From the NCBI GenBank assembly GCA_937949615.1, contig CALEDQ010000030.1, forward strand, positions 62,001-126,000: a DNA stretch of 64,000 nucleotides, given 5' to 3'. Made by a program: the position numbers and the translations under genes. The notes beneath the pieces are model-generated. The model saw only the letters and a program-made list of their open reading frames with translations, searched no databases and was not told the origin of the DNA. Each line of letters opens with the position of its first letter. The stretch's first letter is position 1. Source of the stretch: an uncultured bacterium. Its GTDB lineage: Bacteria > Muiribacteriota > Ozemobacteria > Ozemobacterales > Ozemobacteraceae. Positions 26,511 to 35,487 of this stretch are shown here, one piece after another.

Positions 26511-27137
26511 TCAGACCTCTTTACCAGGCATTTGGCAGCCAGCCAGATGGCAGATATGTTTAAAATGGGCTTCGGAAACCGGTTGAATCGATAGGCGCAT
26601 ACCGCGTTTCGCGACCATTATGCCTTCGAGTTCTTTCGCCTGTTTGATTGTTTCGAGGGGGAGAATTTCTTTGAAAGCGGCGACAAAGGCGACGTCGACG
26701 AGAAACCAGAGTGGCTTTTCAGGGGTGCTGCGTTCATCGAAGTATCGGCTTTTGCGATCGAAAGCAGCGGCGTCGGGGTAAGCCCTGCTTGCGATTTTTG
26801 CCACGCCGGCAATGCCTGACGGGTCGGCATTCGAGTGATAGAAAAGCACCAGATCGCCAATCTGCATTTCGTCGCGCATGAAGTTGCGGGCCTGATAGTT
26901 GCGAACGCCTTCCCAGGCGGTTTTGCCGTCACGCTGCAGATCTCTTATCGAATAGACCGAAGGTTCACTTTTCATCAGCCAGAATTGCACTTTTTCACTC
27001 TCTTTCATCGGGCCGGCCCGAAACTGGTTTTTTGTCAGCATAGCTGAATCGGCCGGCGATGGCAAATATTGCTCATACAGCCAGATAAAATCTTCTTTGA
27101 GCACTTTCACCGGTTCGGCGGGCGGTCTAGCAGTCAT
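26511..27137 (-). CDS. EVE-domain protein
   Basis: 208 residues. The EVE/PUA-like core (from about residue 44) includes FWLMKSEPSVYSIRDL, WEGVRNYQARNFMRDEM, GDLVLFYHSN, GIAGVAKI and MRLSIQPVSEAHF, the layout of bacterial thymocyte-protein-1 relatives, which bind modified bases in DNA or RNA. The 44-residue N-terminal extension is unusual; the ATG at 27008 would give a protein of normal length (165 residues), but neither start has a good ribosome site. It precedes the macro-domain gene by one base. Confidence 0.92.
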   Translation of the reverse strand: MTARPPAEPVKVLKEDFIWLYEQYLPSPADSAMLTKNQFRAGPMKESEKVQFWLMKSEPSVYSIRDLQRDGKTAWEGVRNYQARNFMRDEMQIGDLVLFYHSNADPSGIAGVAKIASRAYPDAAAFDRKSRYFDERSTPEKPLWFLVDVAFVAAFKEILPLETIKQAKELEGIMVAKRGMRLSIQPVSEAHFKHICHLAGCQMPGKEV

Positions 27138-27191
27138 GTAAAAATGAATCTGACCGATTTGAAATCAGTTACAGGCAACAGTGCAGAATGT

Positions 27192-27233
27192 TAAAAGCCC
27201 CCGGCGAAGCCAGGGTGCTGGCCGGCCGGGGGC
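27192..27233 (-). terminator. Rho-independent terminator
   Basis: Read leftward, GCCCCCGGC and GCCGGGGGC pair perfectly over a 19-base loop and are followed by TTTTAA. It closes the transcript of the secreted protein at 27254. Confidence 0.78.
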
Positions 27234-27253
27234 TGATTCAATCAGTGCAGGTA

Positions 27254-28102
27254 TTATCTGTGAAGATTTTCGAAGGCGGCGATGCCTTTAAGTGTGCGGG
27301 TCAGAGGGCTTTCCTGGGGGAGCTGTGCCAGAACTTCGTTCTGATCATCAGCAGAGAGGCCGGCGAAGTTTTCGATGATCTGTGCGGCATTTGACTCGAG
27401 GCGGCTCTGCAGCAGCAGGGTTTCGTCTTCGCTGCGGGCTGCGGCAGCCAGTTCCAGATTACGGTTGTAATCGGCGGCGATAGCGACCAGTTCAGCAGTT
27501 GCCGGCGGAGCGGCAACCGGATCGCGTTCGATCATGATTTCGAAGCGGTTGAGGAACATGCCGTTCATGTCGCGGCGTTTAACCACGATTTCGAAGCGCC
27601 AGTAATCACCATTGGCGGTCAGATAAACTCTTGGAGCGAAAGCGTAGAGATGGTTGATGCGCACCGAAAAGTCGCGGGCGGTCAGCTTTTCGAAGCCGGC
27701 TTTCGGGAACTGGCCGGTGAAGCCGAATTCGTCGGCCCAGTACATATTCTGAGAATAGTAGTTGAAAGAGCTGTTGGCAACCGGTTTAACGTCGGTATCG
27801 ACCAGATTCATCGACACCATAGGCTCTTCGAGGCGAACGCGCACGTAATAGCTGGTGACGTTTTTCTGTAACGAGACGTATTCGTAGCCTGAACGGTAAC
27901 CGTCAGCTTCGACATCGATGCGGGCTGAATTGCCGGAGACGAAAACGCGGCCGCGGGCATTCTGAACATCTTTAAAACTGCCATTCATTGCCTGCACTCT
28001 GAAAAAGTAAGGGCCGGAACTCAGATAAAGTTCGGCGGCGGCGGGACCGGTGACAGCAAGCAGGGCAAAAAGGACAATGATCAAGATTCTTCTCAAACGC
28101 AT
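27254..28102 (-). CDS. Secreted protein of unknown function
   Basis: 282 residues. The signal peptide (1-23, ending AAA) is followed by a beta-rich region (about 25-195) with many Tyr and Phe residues and a helical tail (200-282) rich in Ala, Glu and Leu. The ATG has AGGAGAG six bases upstream. It is flanked by its own terminator and an upstream gap with a weak TTGTCC-17-TATCTT promoter (28197-28169). I do not recognise the family; a periplasmic or outer-membrane-associated role is inferred from export only. Confidence 0.75.
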   Translation of the reverse strand: MRLRRILIIVLFALLAVTGPAAAELYLSSGPYFFRVQAMNGSFKDVQNARGRVFVSGNSARIDVEADGYRSGYEYVSLQKNVTSYYVRVRLEEPMVSMNLVDTDVKPVANSSFNYYSQNMYWADEFGFTGQFPKAGFEKLTARDFSVRINHLYAFAPRVYLTANGDYWRFEIVVKRRDMNGMFLNRFEIMIERDPVAAPPATAELVAIAADYNRNLELAAAARSEDETLLLQSRLESNAAQIIENFAGLSADDQNEVLAQLPQESPLTRTLKGIAAFENLHR

Positions 28103-28430
28103 TTTCGACTCTCCTGTACAACAGATTAGGACTCTGATATCAGCTTAACATCGGGGCTGTCAGACAAAAAGATACATTAACGGACAAGCCCGGACAAAGA
28201 TCAACATCAGCAGACGTTACAATATTTATAATCGACCAGAATAAAGCGGAACCTTATCGTTTTAAATACTGTTGCGGCGACTGCCCCTTATGTTTTCTTC
28301 TGCCAGAATCGTTTTTATTGAATCCTGCGGCAACAAATCCGAACCGGTTTGCCGCATTCTTTATGGGGCCATCAATGTCTTGATTTATGGCAGACCAGGT
28401 GGCTGGGAGATAAAATTGCCGGGCTAAGGG
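28103..28430. other. Intergenic region, promoter of the secreted protein only
   Basis: 328 bases. Apart from a weak leftward promoter (TTGTCC at 28197-28192, TATCTT at 28174-28169), I find no reading frame, RNA gene or strong hairpin. An AT-rich tract lies near 28220-28270. Confidence 0.4.
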
Positions 28431-28889
28431 TTATTTTGCCTGGTAGTGGCGGTATGGGCCCTTGATGAAGCTGGTGATCGCGCCCTGTTTTTCGAGGGCG
28501 CGCATTGAGGCCTGTATTTTAACATCGCCATGACGGCGGAATTTGCCGCTGATCTTGCTCATGGTTCTTGCGGTAGCGCAGTATTCAAGGATTTCTTCGG
28601 CAAGCATGTCGAGAGTATCTGGCAGTTCACGCAGCGGAATAACCATGGTCTTGCCAGGGTTTGCAGGTGAATAGTTTTCGCCCGGTTCGAAGCGCAGGCA
28701 GTCGGCAAAACGCGACAGAAAACTGCGCACCCGCTGGCGAAGAGTGCCGCCGGTGCCCGAAGACCCATAGCCATGAATCACATCAAAGCGACTGCGGTCG
28801 CCTTTTCTGACTCTGGCGTTGTAAAAGCGCACCAGAGCTTCGATGGCTTCAACCTGGGTATATCCGTGCAAATCAAGTTCATTACTCAT
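28431..28889 (-). CDS. Smr-domain protein
   Basis: 152 residues from the ATG at 28889. The Smr domain opens with ELDLHGYTQVEAIEAL, followed by the glycine-rich VIHGYGSSGTGGTLRQRV, i.e. the LDxH and HGxG motifs of Smr nucleases/DNA-binding domains seen at the end of MutS2 and as free proteins acting on stalled ribosomes or DNA. The tail (about 95-152) is helical and basic, perhaps a winged helix. The frame is open 46 codons further upstream, but that part has no coding character and a promoter with TATATT nine bases before this ATG fits the shorter form. Four of the upstream codons would also leave an unusual Cys-rich start. Confidence 0.88.
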   Translation of the reverse strand: MSNELDLHGYTQVEAIEALVRFYNARVRKGDRSRFDVIHGYGSSGTGGTLRQRVRSFLSRFADCLRFEPGENYSPANPGKTMVIPLRELPDTLDMLAEEILEYCATARTMSKISGKFRRHGDVKIQASMRALEKQGAITSFIKGPYRHYQAK

Positions 28890-28898
28890 AGGAAAGGC

Positions 28899-28927
28899 AA
28901 TATAGTGTATGCCTGCCGCCATTTCAA
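28899..28927 (-). promoter_or_regulatory. Promoter placing the Smr transcript start next to the start codon
   Basis: TTGAAA (28927-28922) and TATATT (28904-28899) with a 17-base spacer on the minus strand. Transcription should start about three bases before the ATG at 28889, which lacks a Shine-Dalgarno site. Confidence 0.55.
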
Positions 28928-29128
28928 GCAACATAAAACAACACCGGCAAAACTTAACAAACAAACCGGTCTGCCGGGCAGGCAATTTTAGTGAGCGCCA
29001 TTGACAGCTGAATACGATATGGGGCAAGATTTACGGGAAACAGGCCGGCGTTTTTTTTCGCGGGCGGGCAGAGATGCGGCGAGCTACTTATCCGGCCGCC
29101 TGGCAGCGGCAAAATAAAGGAGACCTTC

Positions 29129-30286
29129 ATGATCTACAGAAAAATTGGCAAGACCGGGGTTGAAGTTTCGCAGCTTGGTTTTGGCTGCATGCGTCTGCCG
29201 GTAATCGATGGGGTTGCCCATCAGATCAATGAACCGCTCGCGACTCAGATGCTGCGACATGCGATCGACAACGGTGTCAATTATGTAGATACCGCTTTTC
29301 CGTATCATGGTTATGGCTTTGACCGGGGCGGCGAAAGCGAACCCTTTGTCGGCAAAGCTTTGCGTGACGGTTATCGGCAGAAAGTGCAGCTGGCGACCAA
29401 ATTGCCAAGCTGGCTGATCACCTGCCATGCCGACATGGACAAGTATCTCAACGAGCAGCTCGCAAGGCTCGAAACCGATCATATCGATTTTTATCTCGTG
29501 CATGCGATCAACAAAGGCTTCTGGAAAAATCTCACCGCCCATGATGTTTTCAGCTTTCTTGACCGGGCGCTGGCCGACGGGCGCATCCGCCATGCCGGCT
29601 TTTCGTTTCACGACGATCTGCAGCTGTTCAAAACGGTTGTCGACGCTTACAACTGGTCATTCTGCCAGATTCAATATAACTACGTCGACGAAAACTATCA
29701 GGCCGGCCGCGCCGGGCTCGAATATGCCGCTGAACGCGGCCTTGGTATCGTAATCATGGAGCCATTACGTGGTGGCGCTCTGACAGCCAATCTGCCCGAA
29801 ACCATAACCGAGGTGTTTGCGGCATCAGGCCTCAAACATTCGCCGGCTGAATGGGCTCTGAAATGGCTTTACGACGACCCGCGCATTTCGGTAGTTCTGA
29901 GCGGCATGAGCGCCATGGAACATGTTACCGAAAACATGAGAATTTCAGCGACAGCCGGGGCCGGCTCAATGACTGCCAAAGAGCGCGAAGTCATGAATCA
30001 GGTGCAGACGATTTTCAGGCAGAGAATGAAAGTGCCATGCACAACCTGTGGCTATTGCATGCCCTGCCCGGCCGGAGTCGAGATTCCGAAGAATTTTTCG
30101 ATGTACAACAGTTTTCACATGATGGGCGAAAAGTCCAACGACTCAATCAGATTCATGTATTTTGCCCAGGTAGCCGAGTCAGCAAGGGCCGCAAAATGCG
30201 TAAAATGCGGCCGCTGCGAAACTCACTGCCCGCAGCAGATTCCGATAATGCGCGAGCTAGAAAACGTCGCCGCTACTTTTAAATAA
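29129..30286 (+). CDS. Aldo/keto reductase with C-terminal [4Fe-4S] ferredoxin domain
   Basis: 385 residues. The AKR barrel begins KIGKTGVEVSQLGFGCMRLP; the catalytic tetrad is visible as Asp and Tyr in YVDTAFPYHGYG (about 55-62), Lys in LATKLPSW and His in FYLVHAINK. The C-terminal part (300-385) carries CTTCGYCMPCPAGVEIP and CVKCGRCETHCPQQIP, giving two [4Fe-4S] sites. Such fused AKRs are common in anaerobes and link carbonyl reduction to ferredoxin. The ATG has AAGGAG six bases upstream. It is transcribed alone, divergently from the Smr gene; the substrate is unknown. Confidence 0.95.
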   Translation: MIYRKIGKTGVEVSQLGFGCMRLPVIDGVAHQINEPLATQMLRHAIDNGVNYVDTAFPYHGYGFDRGGESEPFVGKALRDGYRQKVQLATKLPSWLITCHADMDKYLNEQLARLETDHIDFYLVHAINKGFWKNLTAHDVFSFLDRALADGRIRHAGFSFHDDLQLFKTVVDAYNWSFCQIQYNYVDENYQAGRAGLEYAAERGLGIVIMEPLRGGALTANLPETITEVFAASGLKHSPAEWALKWLYDDPRISVVLSGMSAMEHVTENMRISATAGAGSMTAKEREVMNQVQTIFRQRMKVPCTTCGYCMPCPAGVEIPKNFSMYNSFHMMGEKSNDSIRFMYFAQVAESARAAKCVKCGRCETHCPQQIPIMRELENVAATFK

Positions 30287-30319
30287 TACCAGCCAGCAGA
30301 CAGATTCATTATCTAAAGT

Positions 30320-32281
30320 CTACTTGCGACGCCGCTTGAAGATATTGCCAAGATCTTTGAGCAGATCTTTGGCCGGGTCAGTCTTTTTTGTGGCGGGAGT
30401 CGGCTCGGCGCTGGCCGGTTCTTTGCTGCGGGGTTTGAGAATATCGATCAGCAGCTTCTGACCCTGGCGTTTGAGACCTAACTCAAGAAGTTTTTCGGGC
30501 TTGAAACCTGGAAAGACTGGCGCCAGCAGCGTGCCTTCGACACGGCTCGGAATACTGGCTGTTTTGCCATCGAGAGATATCTGCTGTAGAACCCGGCTCT
30601 TCGCTACGGCCACCGGTGCAAATCTAATCTCGAGATTCCCTTTCAGACTGGTGTCGAGACCGACATCACCACGATAATCCGCCCGGCCGGCCGAGCTGAG
30701 AAACATCATGTCACTGGTTGTCATAATGCCCTGTCTGATGACAAAAGTGGCACTGGCTTCGCTGATATCGCCAGAAGAATACTCTTTGAGATTAACCAGT
30801 GACAGAAAAGGCGTAACGACCGGCGGCGTGTTGTATCTGCCGTTCTGCATGTGCAGACTGCCGGTACCGTTCCAGGACGAGAGGGTTTCGATATCACCTT
30901 CGGCGTTGAAAGTTCCGCCGGCCGGCCCGGTTATTACCTGTTTCTGTGTGGTATTGCTGTCGAGGAAAGATTCGGCGCGCAAATCACTGCCCTTTGCATT
31001 TACCTGCAGCTGAACCGGAGTTTTACCGGTAAAAACCTTGCCGCTGCCGCTGAGCGACCCGCCAAAAAGCTTTGCCTGGGCGCTGTTTATTGTAAACACA
31101 TTGTCGCTATAGCTGAAACTGGTGCTGACATCGATGAACGGAAACAGATATGAACTGCGATTCGTTGAAGAAACCGGCAGGTCGAAATCGAAACGCGGAA
31201 CCGATGCTGATCCGGTCAGAGAGAGATTTTTGGGCGCACCTTCTACCTGCAGTTTAATCGAGACTTTGTTCATGTCGATTTTGCGGCTGGGTATTGTGAG
31301 AGCCGCACTGGAAATATCAATGTCCGCCGAAACTGAGCCGTCAGCCATTTTTCCGGTCATTGCCAGCTGCGCTGACAAGTTCTTGATTTCAGGGCTGGCG
31401 TTGTAGACGAGCGAATCGACATTTTTCAGATCGGCGTTGAACGAGAATTGCAGCGGCTTAGCTGCGACACTGGAAAAATTGAGCTCTACAGCGGTCTGGC
31501 CGCCTGCCAGGCGCAGGCTGTCGATATGGCCGGGTACAAGTATTCCGATTACTGCTGCCAGAGTTTCGACAGAGGCAGACTTTATTGTTGCCAGACCTGA
31601 CGCCTGCAGAGGCTTGAACGCCTGCACTTTCATATCAGCCTTGAATGGCAGTTCTGCTGCCGCATCTGCTTTATTGGCGCCAGACAGCGACAGGCTGCCG
31701 GCAAAATCGATATCCAGCTGGCTGCTGGATTCAGACCGTGCGACAGTCGCAGATGGCATCTGCATAAGCACCGTCTTGCCACTCTTCTTTGAAGCGATAC
31801 GCAGTTCAAGCTTGCTGGCAGAAAGCTTGTCAAATGGCAGATTCTCGACGCTCAATTCAGGGGCAGCCGAGGCCGGCCGGGGAATAGTGGCCAATACGGG
31901 CTTTCCGTCAGAGTCGAGGGTGATGGCAGCTTTCATTGATTTTATCCTGATCTCTTTCATGACCAGATTACCGCCGAGCAGGCTCATCATGTCGCAGGTG
32001 GCAGAAAGCTCTTTTATCTCAGCCGAAGGCAGTTCAGACTGCGCCTGGGCTCCTATTTTGACACCAGTCAGGATAACAGTTGCGTAGCTTAATTTGTAAT
32101 CCTTGACTGCAACCGGCACGCCGAGCAGTTCTGAAATTTTCTGCTCGAACTGCTCTTTGATACCCGGGGCCGGTTTCTCTTCGCCCATGGCAAAGTTACA
32201 ACAAATCAGCAAAGCGCAGAGCAACAACGCCTTAAAAGAAAGGCTCAGGCCTGTATAATAAGGGCTAACATGTCTTTTCAT
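30320..32281 (-). CDS. AsmA-like periplasmic/envelope protein
   Basis: 653 residues. A signal or anchor segment (about 15-33) precedes a very long series of beta strands (about 50-590) with repeated Ser/Ala-Leu-x-Leu patterns, then a C-terminal basic tail ending FKRRRK. Residues 440-600 (FGGSLSGSGKVF..., GGTFNAEGDIETL, VIRQGIMTTSDM) correspond to the AsmA C-terminal repeat. AsmA-family proteins form bridge-like structures carrying phospholipid between membranes. The role is inferred from the family. The ATG has a GAGG site. Confidence 0.8.
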   Translation of the reverse strand: MKRHVSPYYTGLSLSFKALLLCALLICCNFAMGEEKPAPGIKEQFEQKISELLGVPVAVKDYKLSYATVILTGVKIGAQAQSELPSAEIKELSATCDMMSLLGGNLVMKEIRIKSMKAAITLDSDGKPVLATIPRPASAAPELSVENLPFDKLSASKLELRIASKKSGKTVLMQMPSATVARSESSSQLDIDFAGSLSLSGANKADAAAELPFKADMKVQAFKPLQASGLATIKSASVETLAAVIGILVPGHIDSLRLAGGQTAVELNFSSVAAKPLQFSFNADLKNVDSLVYNASPEIKNLSAQLAMTGKMADGSVSADIDISSAALTIPSRKIDMNKVSIKLQVEGAPKNLSLTGSASVPRFDFDLPVSSTNRSSYLFPFIDVSTSFSYSDNVFTINSAQAKLFGGSLSGSGKVFTGKTPVQLQVNAKGSDLRAESFLDSNTTQKQVITGPAGGTFNAEGDIETLSSWNGTGSLHMQNGRYNTPPVVTPFLSLVNLKEYSSGDISEASATFVIRQGIMTTSDMMFLSSAGRADYRGDVGLDTSLKGNLEIRFAPVAVAKSRVLQQISLDGKTASIPSRVEGTLLAPVFPGFKPEKLLELGLKRQGQKLLIDILKPRSKEPASAEPTPATKKTDPAKDLLKDLGNIFKRRRK

Positions 32282-32481
32282 ATTGTTCGCCTCGCACTTT
32301 CATGATTGCAGCGTCAGCAAGCGGCTATAGTCATTAACAAAGTTTCAATCTCACGCCGTATTCATAATAAATATATTTAAATACGCCGCATGATCTATCA
32401 GTAAACTTCAAATAATGCTGACAGCAGGGCGATACTGTTTTTTGCTGTGAATTAGCGCCAAAGACATATTTCTGAATTGCG
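32282..32481. other. Intergenic region, AT-rich
   Basis: 200 bases between two leftward genes. The segment 32355-32395 is very AT-rich (AATAAATATATTTAAATA) and may hold the AsmA-like gene's promoter; I cannot define the boxes. No hairpin with a T tract. Confidence 0.4.
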
Positions 32482-34557
32482 CTACCGATCGAGGCCGAGT
32501 TGCCAGCGCATGAATGACCACTGGTCGGTCTGTTCTTCGAGAATCTGGGTCAGGGGCTTGCCGACGCCGTGACCGGCCTGGCGTTCGACCCAGAGAAGCA
32601 CCGGTTTTTCTGAAGAACTGGCCGTGGCGCTCTGTAGAGCGGCGGTCATTTTGCGGGCGTGCATCGGGTGGACTCTTGTGTCTTTTTCGGCGGTAAAGGT
32701 GAAAACAGCCGGGTATTCGCGCCCTGCGACAATATTGTGGTAAGGCGAGTAGCGGCGCAGCCAGACGAAATGTTCGGGGTTCTCGGCAGTGCCATATTCC
32801 GGCACCCAGAAACGGGCCATGAGAAAGCGCTGATAGCGCAGCATGTCGAGCAACGGCACGCCGCAGATAGCGGCTCGATAAAGTTCAGGGCGGCGTGTAA
32901 TTGCTGCGCCAACTAGCAGGCCGCCATTCGACCGGCCGCTGACACCCAGCTTTTCGCGACAGGTGTAACCTTCGGCAATCAGCCATTCGGCAGCGGCTTC
33001 GAGGTCTTCGAACACCTTTTCCTTGTTGCCGAGGGTGCCCATTTTATGCCAGTCATCACCGTATTCGCCGCCACCACGCAGGTTTATGACCGCGTAAATG
33101 CCGCCATCTTCGATCCAGGGAATCACAGTGCCGTTGTAGGCAGGGGTCATGCTCAGACCAAAGCCGCCGTAACCATAGATTACGGTCGGGTTGCAACCGG
33201 TCTTTTCGACACCGGCGCGCTTGATCAGAAACATACTTACACGGGTGCCGTCTTTTGAGGTGAACCAGTGCCGGTTCACCTGCATGGCAGACAGATCGGC
33301 CGCGACCGGCCTTTCCCACCATGCGACGGGGTTTGAAGCCGGGCTGTCGTAGCGAAGAATACGGTTCGGGCAGTTGAACGAGGTGTAGTCGACAAAAAAG
33401 TCGGGGTGCGAGATCGAGCACGAAAAGGAAGCAGTGCCGATGCCCGGCAGCTGAACCATCGTCTCACTGCCGTCATGCAGATCGAAAGAAGAGAGGCGAG
33501 AAGCCGCTTCGCATTTGTATTCGACCAGCAGAGCGCCGCTGGTGAAGCCCCAGTCTTCAATGACCGCGTCTTTTTTTTCACCAGCAAACTGCCGCCAGTC
33601 GTTAATACCTGGGCTAGCAGGATCTGCAACGAAGATCTGACTGTTTTTTGCCCCTTCGTTGGTGAGAATGAACAGGCGGTCAGCGACAACACAGGCGCAG
33701 CTGCGGCTTTCGCGACCAACGATGATATCGCGGCGCACCAGATTACCGGTTCTGAGCCATTCAGAAAAATCGACCAGCCACAGGTCATTCGAACGGGTGC
33801 TGGTATGATAGCTGAGCAACAGCCAGCGGCCGTCTTCTGACAGCCGGGCCGAAGGCCCCCAGGTGGTGGCAAGCGGCCCTTCGGTGTATTGAGCGAAAAT
33901 CAGCCGGTCGTTGTCGGTTGAATCGCCAAGCTGATGCAGGCGAATCTCGCGCGAATATGGGTTGGCCGGATCAGCCAGTCTTGAATAGACGAAGCTCCTG
34001 CCATCAGGCAGCCAGAAAACACCGCCAACCTTGTTCGTTATTCGATCTTCGAGATGGCTGAGGTCTGCAACCCTGAGAATCCGCAATTCGTGGTTCTCGT
34101 CGCCGCTGTTGCAGATTCCGTAGGCAAGCAGGCTTCCGTCGTGCGAAGGTTCAAACCAGCCGACGCTGCTTAAACCGGTCGCATCAGACCGGTTGGTGTC
34201 GAGCAATACCCGCTCAGACCTGCCAGGGCCTTCTGACATGCAGACAAGCGGCTGATTGAGGTTGCCAGGGCGCTTGAACCAGAAGAGACGTTTGCCGGCA
34301 AAAACCGGCAGCCAGCACGAATCGCTTTCGAGCAGTGGCTTAAGGCGCTCTCTGAGAGCAGCACGGCCCGGCAGGCGATCGAGAACAGATCTGGTCAGGG
34401 AATTCTGAGCGTCTGTCCAGCTGTCGGTTTCCGGAGTCGGGTTGCCTTCGGCGTCGCCCTCGAGCCATTTGAAATCGTCATGAATAATTGTTCCGTGAAA
34501 ATTTTCAGCGGTTTTTTCGCGGCGGCTCGACGGGTATTGCGGCTGATGCGGGTTCAT
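32482..34557 (-). CDS. Prolyl oligopeptidase (S9A family), cytoplasmic
   Basis: 691 residues, usual length for the family, no signal peptide. The N-terminal beta-propeller (about 70-410) is followed by the alpha/beta hydrolase domain with the nucleophile Ser in GVSGRSNGGLLVG (about 545), Asp in FTAEKDTRVHPMHA (about 627) and His in ERQAGHGVGKP (about 662). It cleaves short peptides after proline. Its start overlaps the stop of the TipA/Mta-like regulator by four bases, so the two are translationally coupled and may form a peptide-sensing and peptide-degrading pair. Confidence 0.96.
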   Translation of the reverse strand: MNPHQPQYPSSRREKTAENFHGTIIHDDFKWLEGDAEGNPTPETDSWTDAQNSLTRSVLDRLPGRAALRERLKPLLESDSCWLPVFAGKRLFWFKRPGNLNQPLVCMSEGPGRSERVLLDTNRSDATGLSSVGWFEPSHDGSLLAYGICNSGDENHELRILRVADLSHLEDRITNKVGGVFWLPDGRSFVYSRLADPANPYSREIRLHQLGDSTDNDRLIFAQYTEGPLATTWGPSARLSEDGRWLLLSYHTSTRSNDLWLVDFSEWLRTGNLVRRDIIVGRESRSCACVVADRLFILTNEGAKNSQIFVADPASPGINDWRQFAGEKKDAVIEDWGFTSGALLVEYKCEAASRLSSFDLHDGSETMVQLPGIGTASFSCSISHPDFFVDYTSFNCPNRILRYDSPASNPVAWWERPVAADLSAMQVNRHWFTSKDGTRVSMFLIKRAGVEKTGCNPTVIYGYGGFGLSMTPAYNGTVIPWIEDGGIYAVINLRGGGEYGDDWHKMGTLGNKEKVFEDLEAAAEWLIAEGYTCREKLGVSGRSNGGLLVGAAITRRPELYRAAICGVPLLDMLRYQRFLMARFWVPEYGTAENPEHFVWLRRYSPYHNIVAGREYPAVFTFTAEKDTRVHPMHARKMTAALQSATASSSEKPVLLWVERQAGHGVGKPLTQILEEQTDQWSFMRWQLGLDR

Positions 34558-35363
34558 TTTTCGTTCCTTTGTTTCAGAAAGGCGCGCATGCCGGCGCTCA
34601 AGAACTCTGCCAGACCGGGCGCCACCTTTTCATAGTATGATCTGAATCTTGCATCAGAAACATACATTTCGGCAAGCCCGGCGTAAATTTCAGGGGTTAC
34701 TTCGTAGAAACCACCGATAAAGGCATGATGCTCGGCAATTACCGCCTGGACTTCTGGTGTTTCTGGCGACAGCTGCATCAGAGAGGCAAGTTTGCGGTTG
34801 ATGGCTTCGCCATCTTTGAGATGCCTCTGAAAGCCATCTTTACCCATTTTGCGAATGTTCTGCCATGACTCATCGACTTTGGCGCTGCCATAGCGTTCGC
34901 GCGCCTCGCGATCGTATTTTTCGGCGGTTTCGCGGTCAATAAAGCCCTTATAGTATTCGTGGTCCTGCATGATAATCTCCTTTGCATTCAGACTCGCAAG
35001 AGTTCGGTCAATGGTCGCAATCAACTGCAACGTTCGCTGCTGGCTGGCTTCCAGGTTTTTTCGATGTTCTTTCAGCGAACTGGCCAGATCGAAACCTGGA
35101 GAATCGAGAATCGCCCTGATTTCGTTCAGCGGCAGATCGAGTTCACGATAAAAAAGTATCTGCTGCAGCCTCAGCAGGTCACTGCGGTTATAGAGACGAT
35201 AATCGCCTTCGCTGCGCGCCGATGGTTTAAGCAGACCGGCAGCATCGTAGTGATGCAGAGTGCGAATGCTGACCCCGGCCAGTCTGGCCAGTTTCCCCAC
35301 CCGCCAGACTTCTTCTGCATCGGGTTCAAATTTTTCGTTACATTTTTGTCGGCGTTTGTTCAT
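34554..35363 (-). CDS. MerR-family regulator with TipAS-type effector domain
   Basis: 269 residues. The N-terminal winged helix-turn-helix (about 18-85) reads VGKLARLAGVSIRTLHHYDAAGLL, the MerR signature, followed by a dimerisation coiled coil (about 90-130). The C-terminal half (about 145-262) resembles the TipAS antibiotic-recognition domain (AEKYDREARERYG, HHAFIGGFYEVTPEIYAGLAEMYVSD), which in TipA and Mta binds thiopeptides or other drugs. A MerR-type promoter with an internal palindrome lies just upstream, suggesting self-activation. The next gene is a prolyl oligopeptidase overlapping by four bases. Confidence 0.94.
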   Translation of the reverse strand: MNKRRQKCNEKFEPDAEEVWRVGKLARLAGVSIRTLHHYDAAGLLKPSARSEGDYRLYNRSDLLRLQQILFYRELDLPLNEIRAILDSPGFDLASSLKEHRKNLEASQQRTLQLIATIDRTLASLNAKEIIMQDHEYYKGFIDRETAEKYDREARERYGSAKVDESWQNIRKMGKDGFQRHLKDGEAINRKLASLMQLSPETPEVQAVIAEHHAFIGGFYEVTPEIYAGLAEMYVSDARFRSYYEKVAPGLAEFLSAGMRAFLKQRNEK

Positions 35364-35369
35364 AAAACA

Positions 35370-35400
35370 AGCTTAATGCATGACGTTACGTAAGGGTCAA
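35370..35400 (-). promoter_or_regulatory. MerR-type promoter/operator of the TipAS-like regulator
   Basis: On the minus strand TTGACC (35400-35395) is followed by a 19-base spacer and TAAGCT (35375-35370). The spacer and -35 contain an inverted repeat, TGACC-TTACGTAA-CGTCA type (35399-35381), resembling the GACCCTAACGT operators of Mta-like activators. Lengthened spacers are the hallmark of promoters that MerR proteins untwist. Confidence 0.6.
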
Positions 35401-35436
35401 CCACGTTTTGAACTTTTGCTTATGCAAGCTGCAATG

Positions 35437-35465
35437 TTGTTGAAAAGGCAGATTCATCGTAACAT
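35437..35465 (+). promoter_or_regulatory. Candidate promoter of the small membrane protein gene
   Basis: TTGTTG (35437-35442) and TAACAT (35460-35465) with a 17-base spacer, about 16 bases before the GAGGAG ribosome site of the gene at 35488. Confidence 0.4.
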
Positions 35466-35487
35466 TGGATCATTATGAGGAGAAAAA

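Noticed and set aside
34400..34560. Alternative start of the peptidase
   Set aside because: The ATG at 34557 overlaps the regulator stop and suits coupled translation; later starts would remove conserved opening residues.
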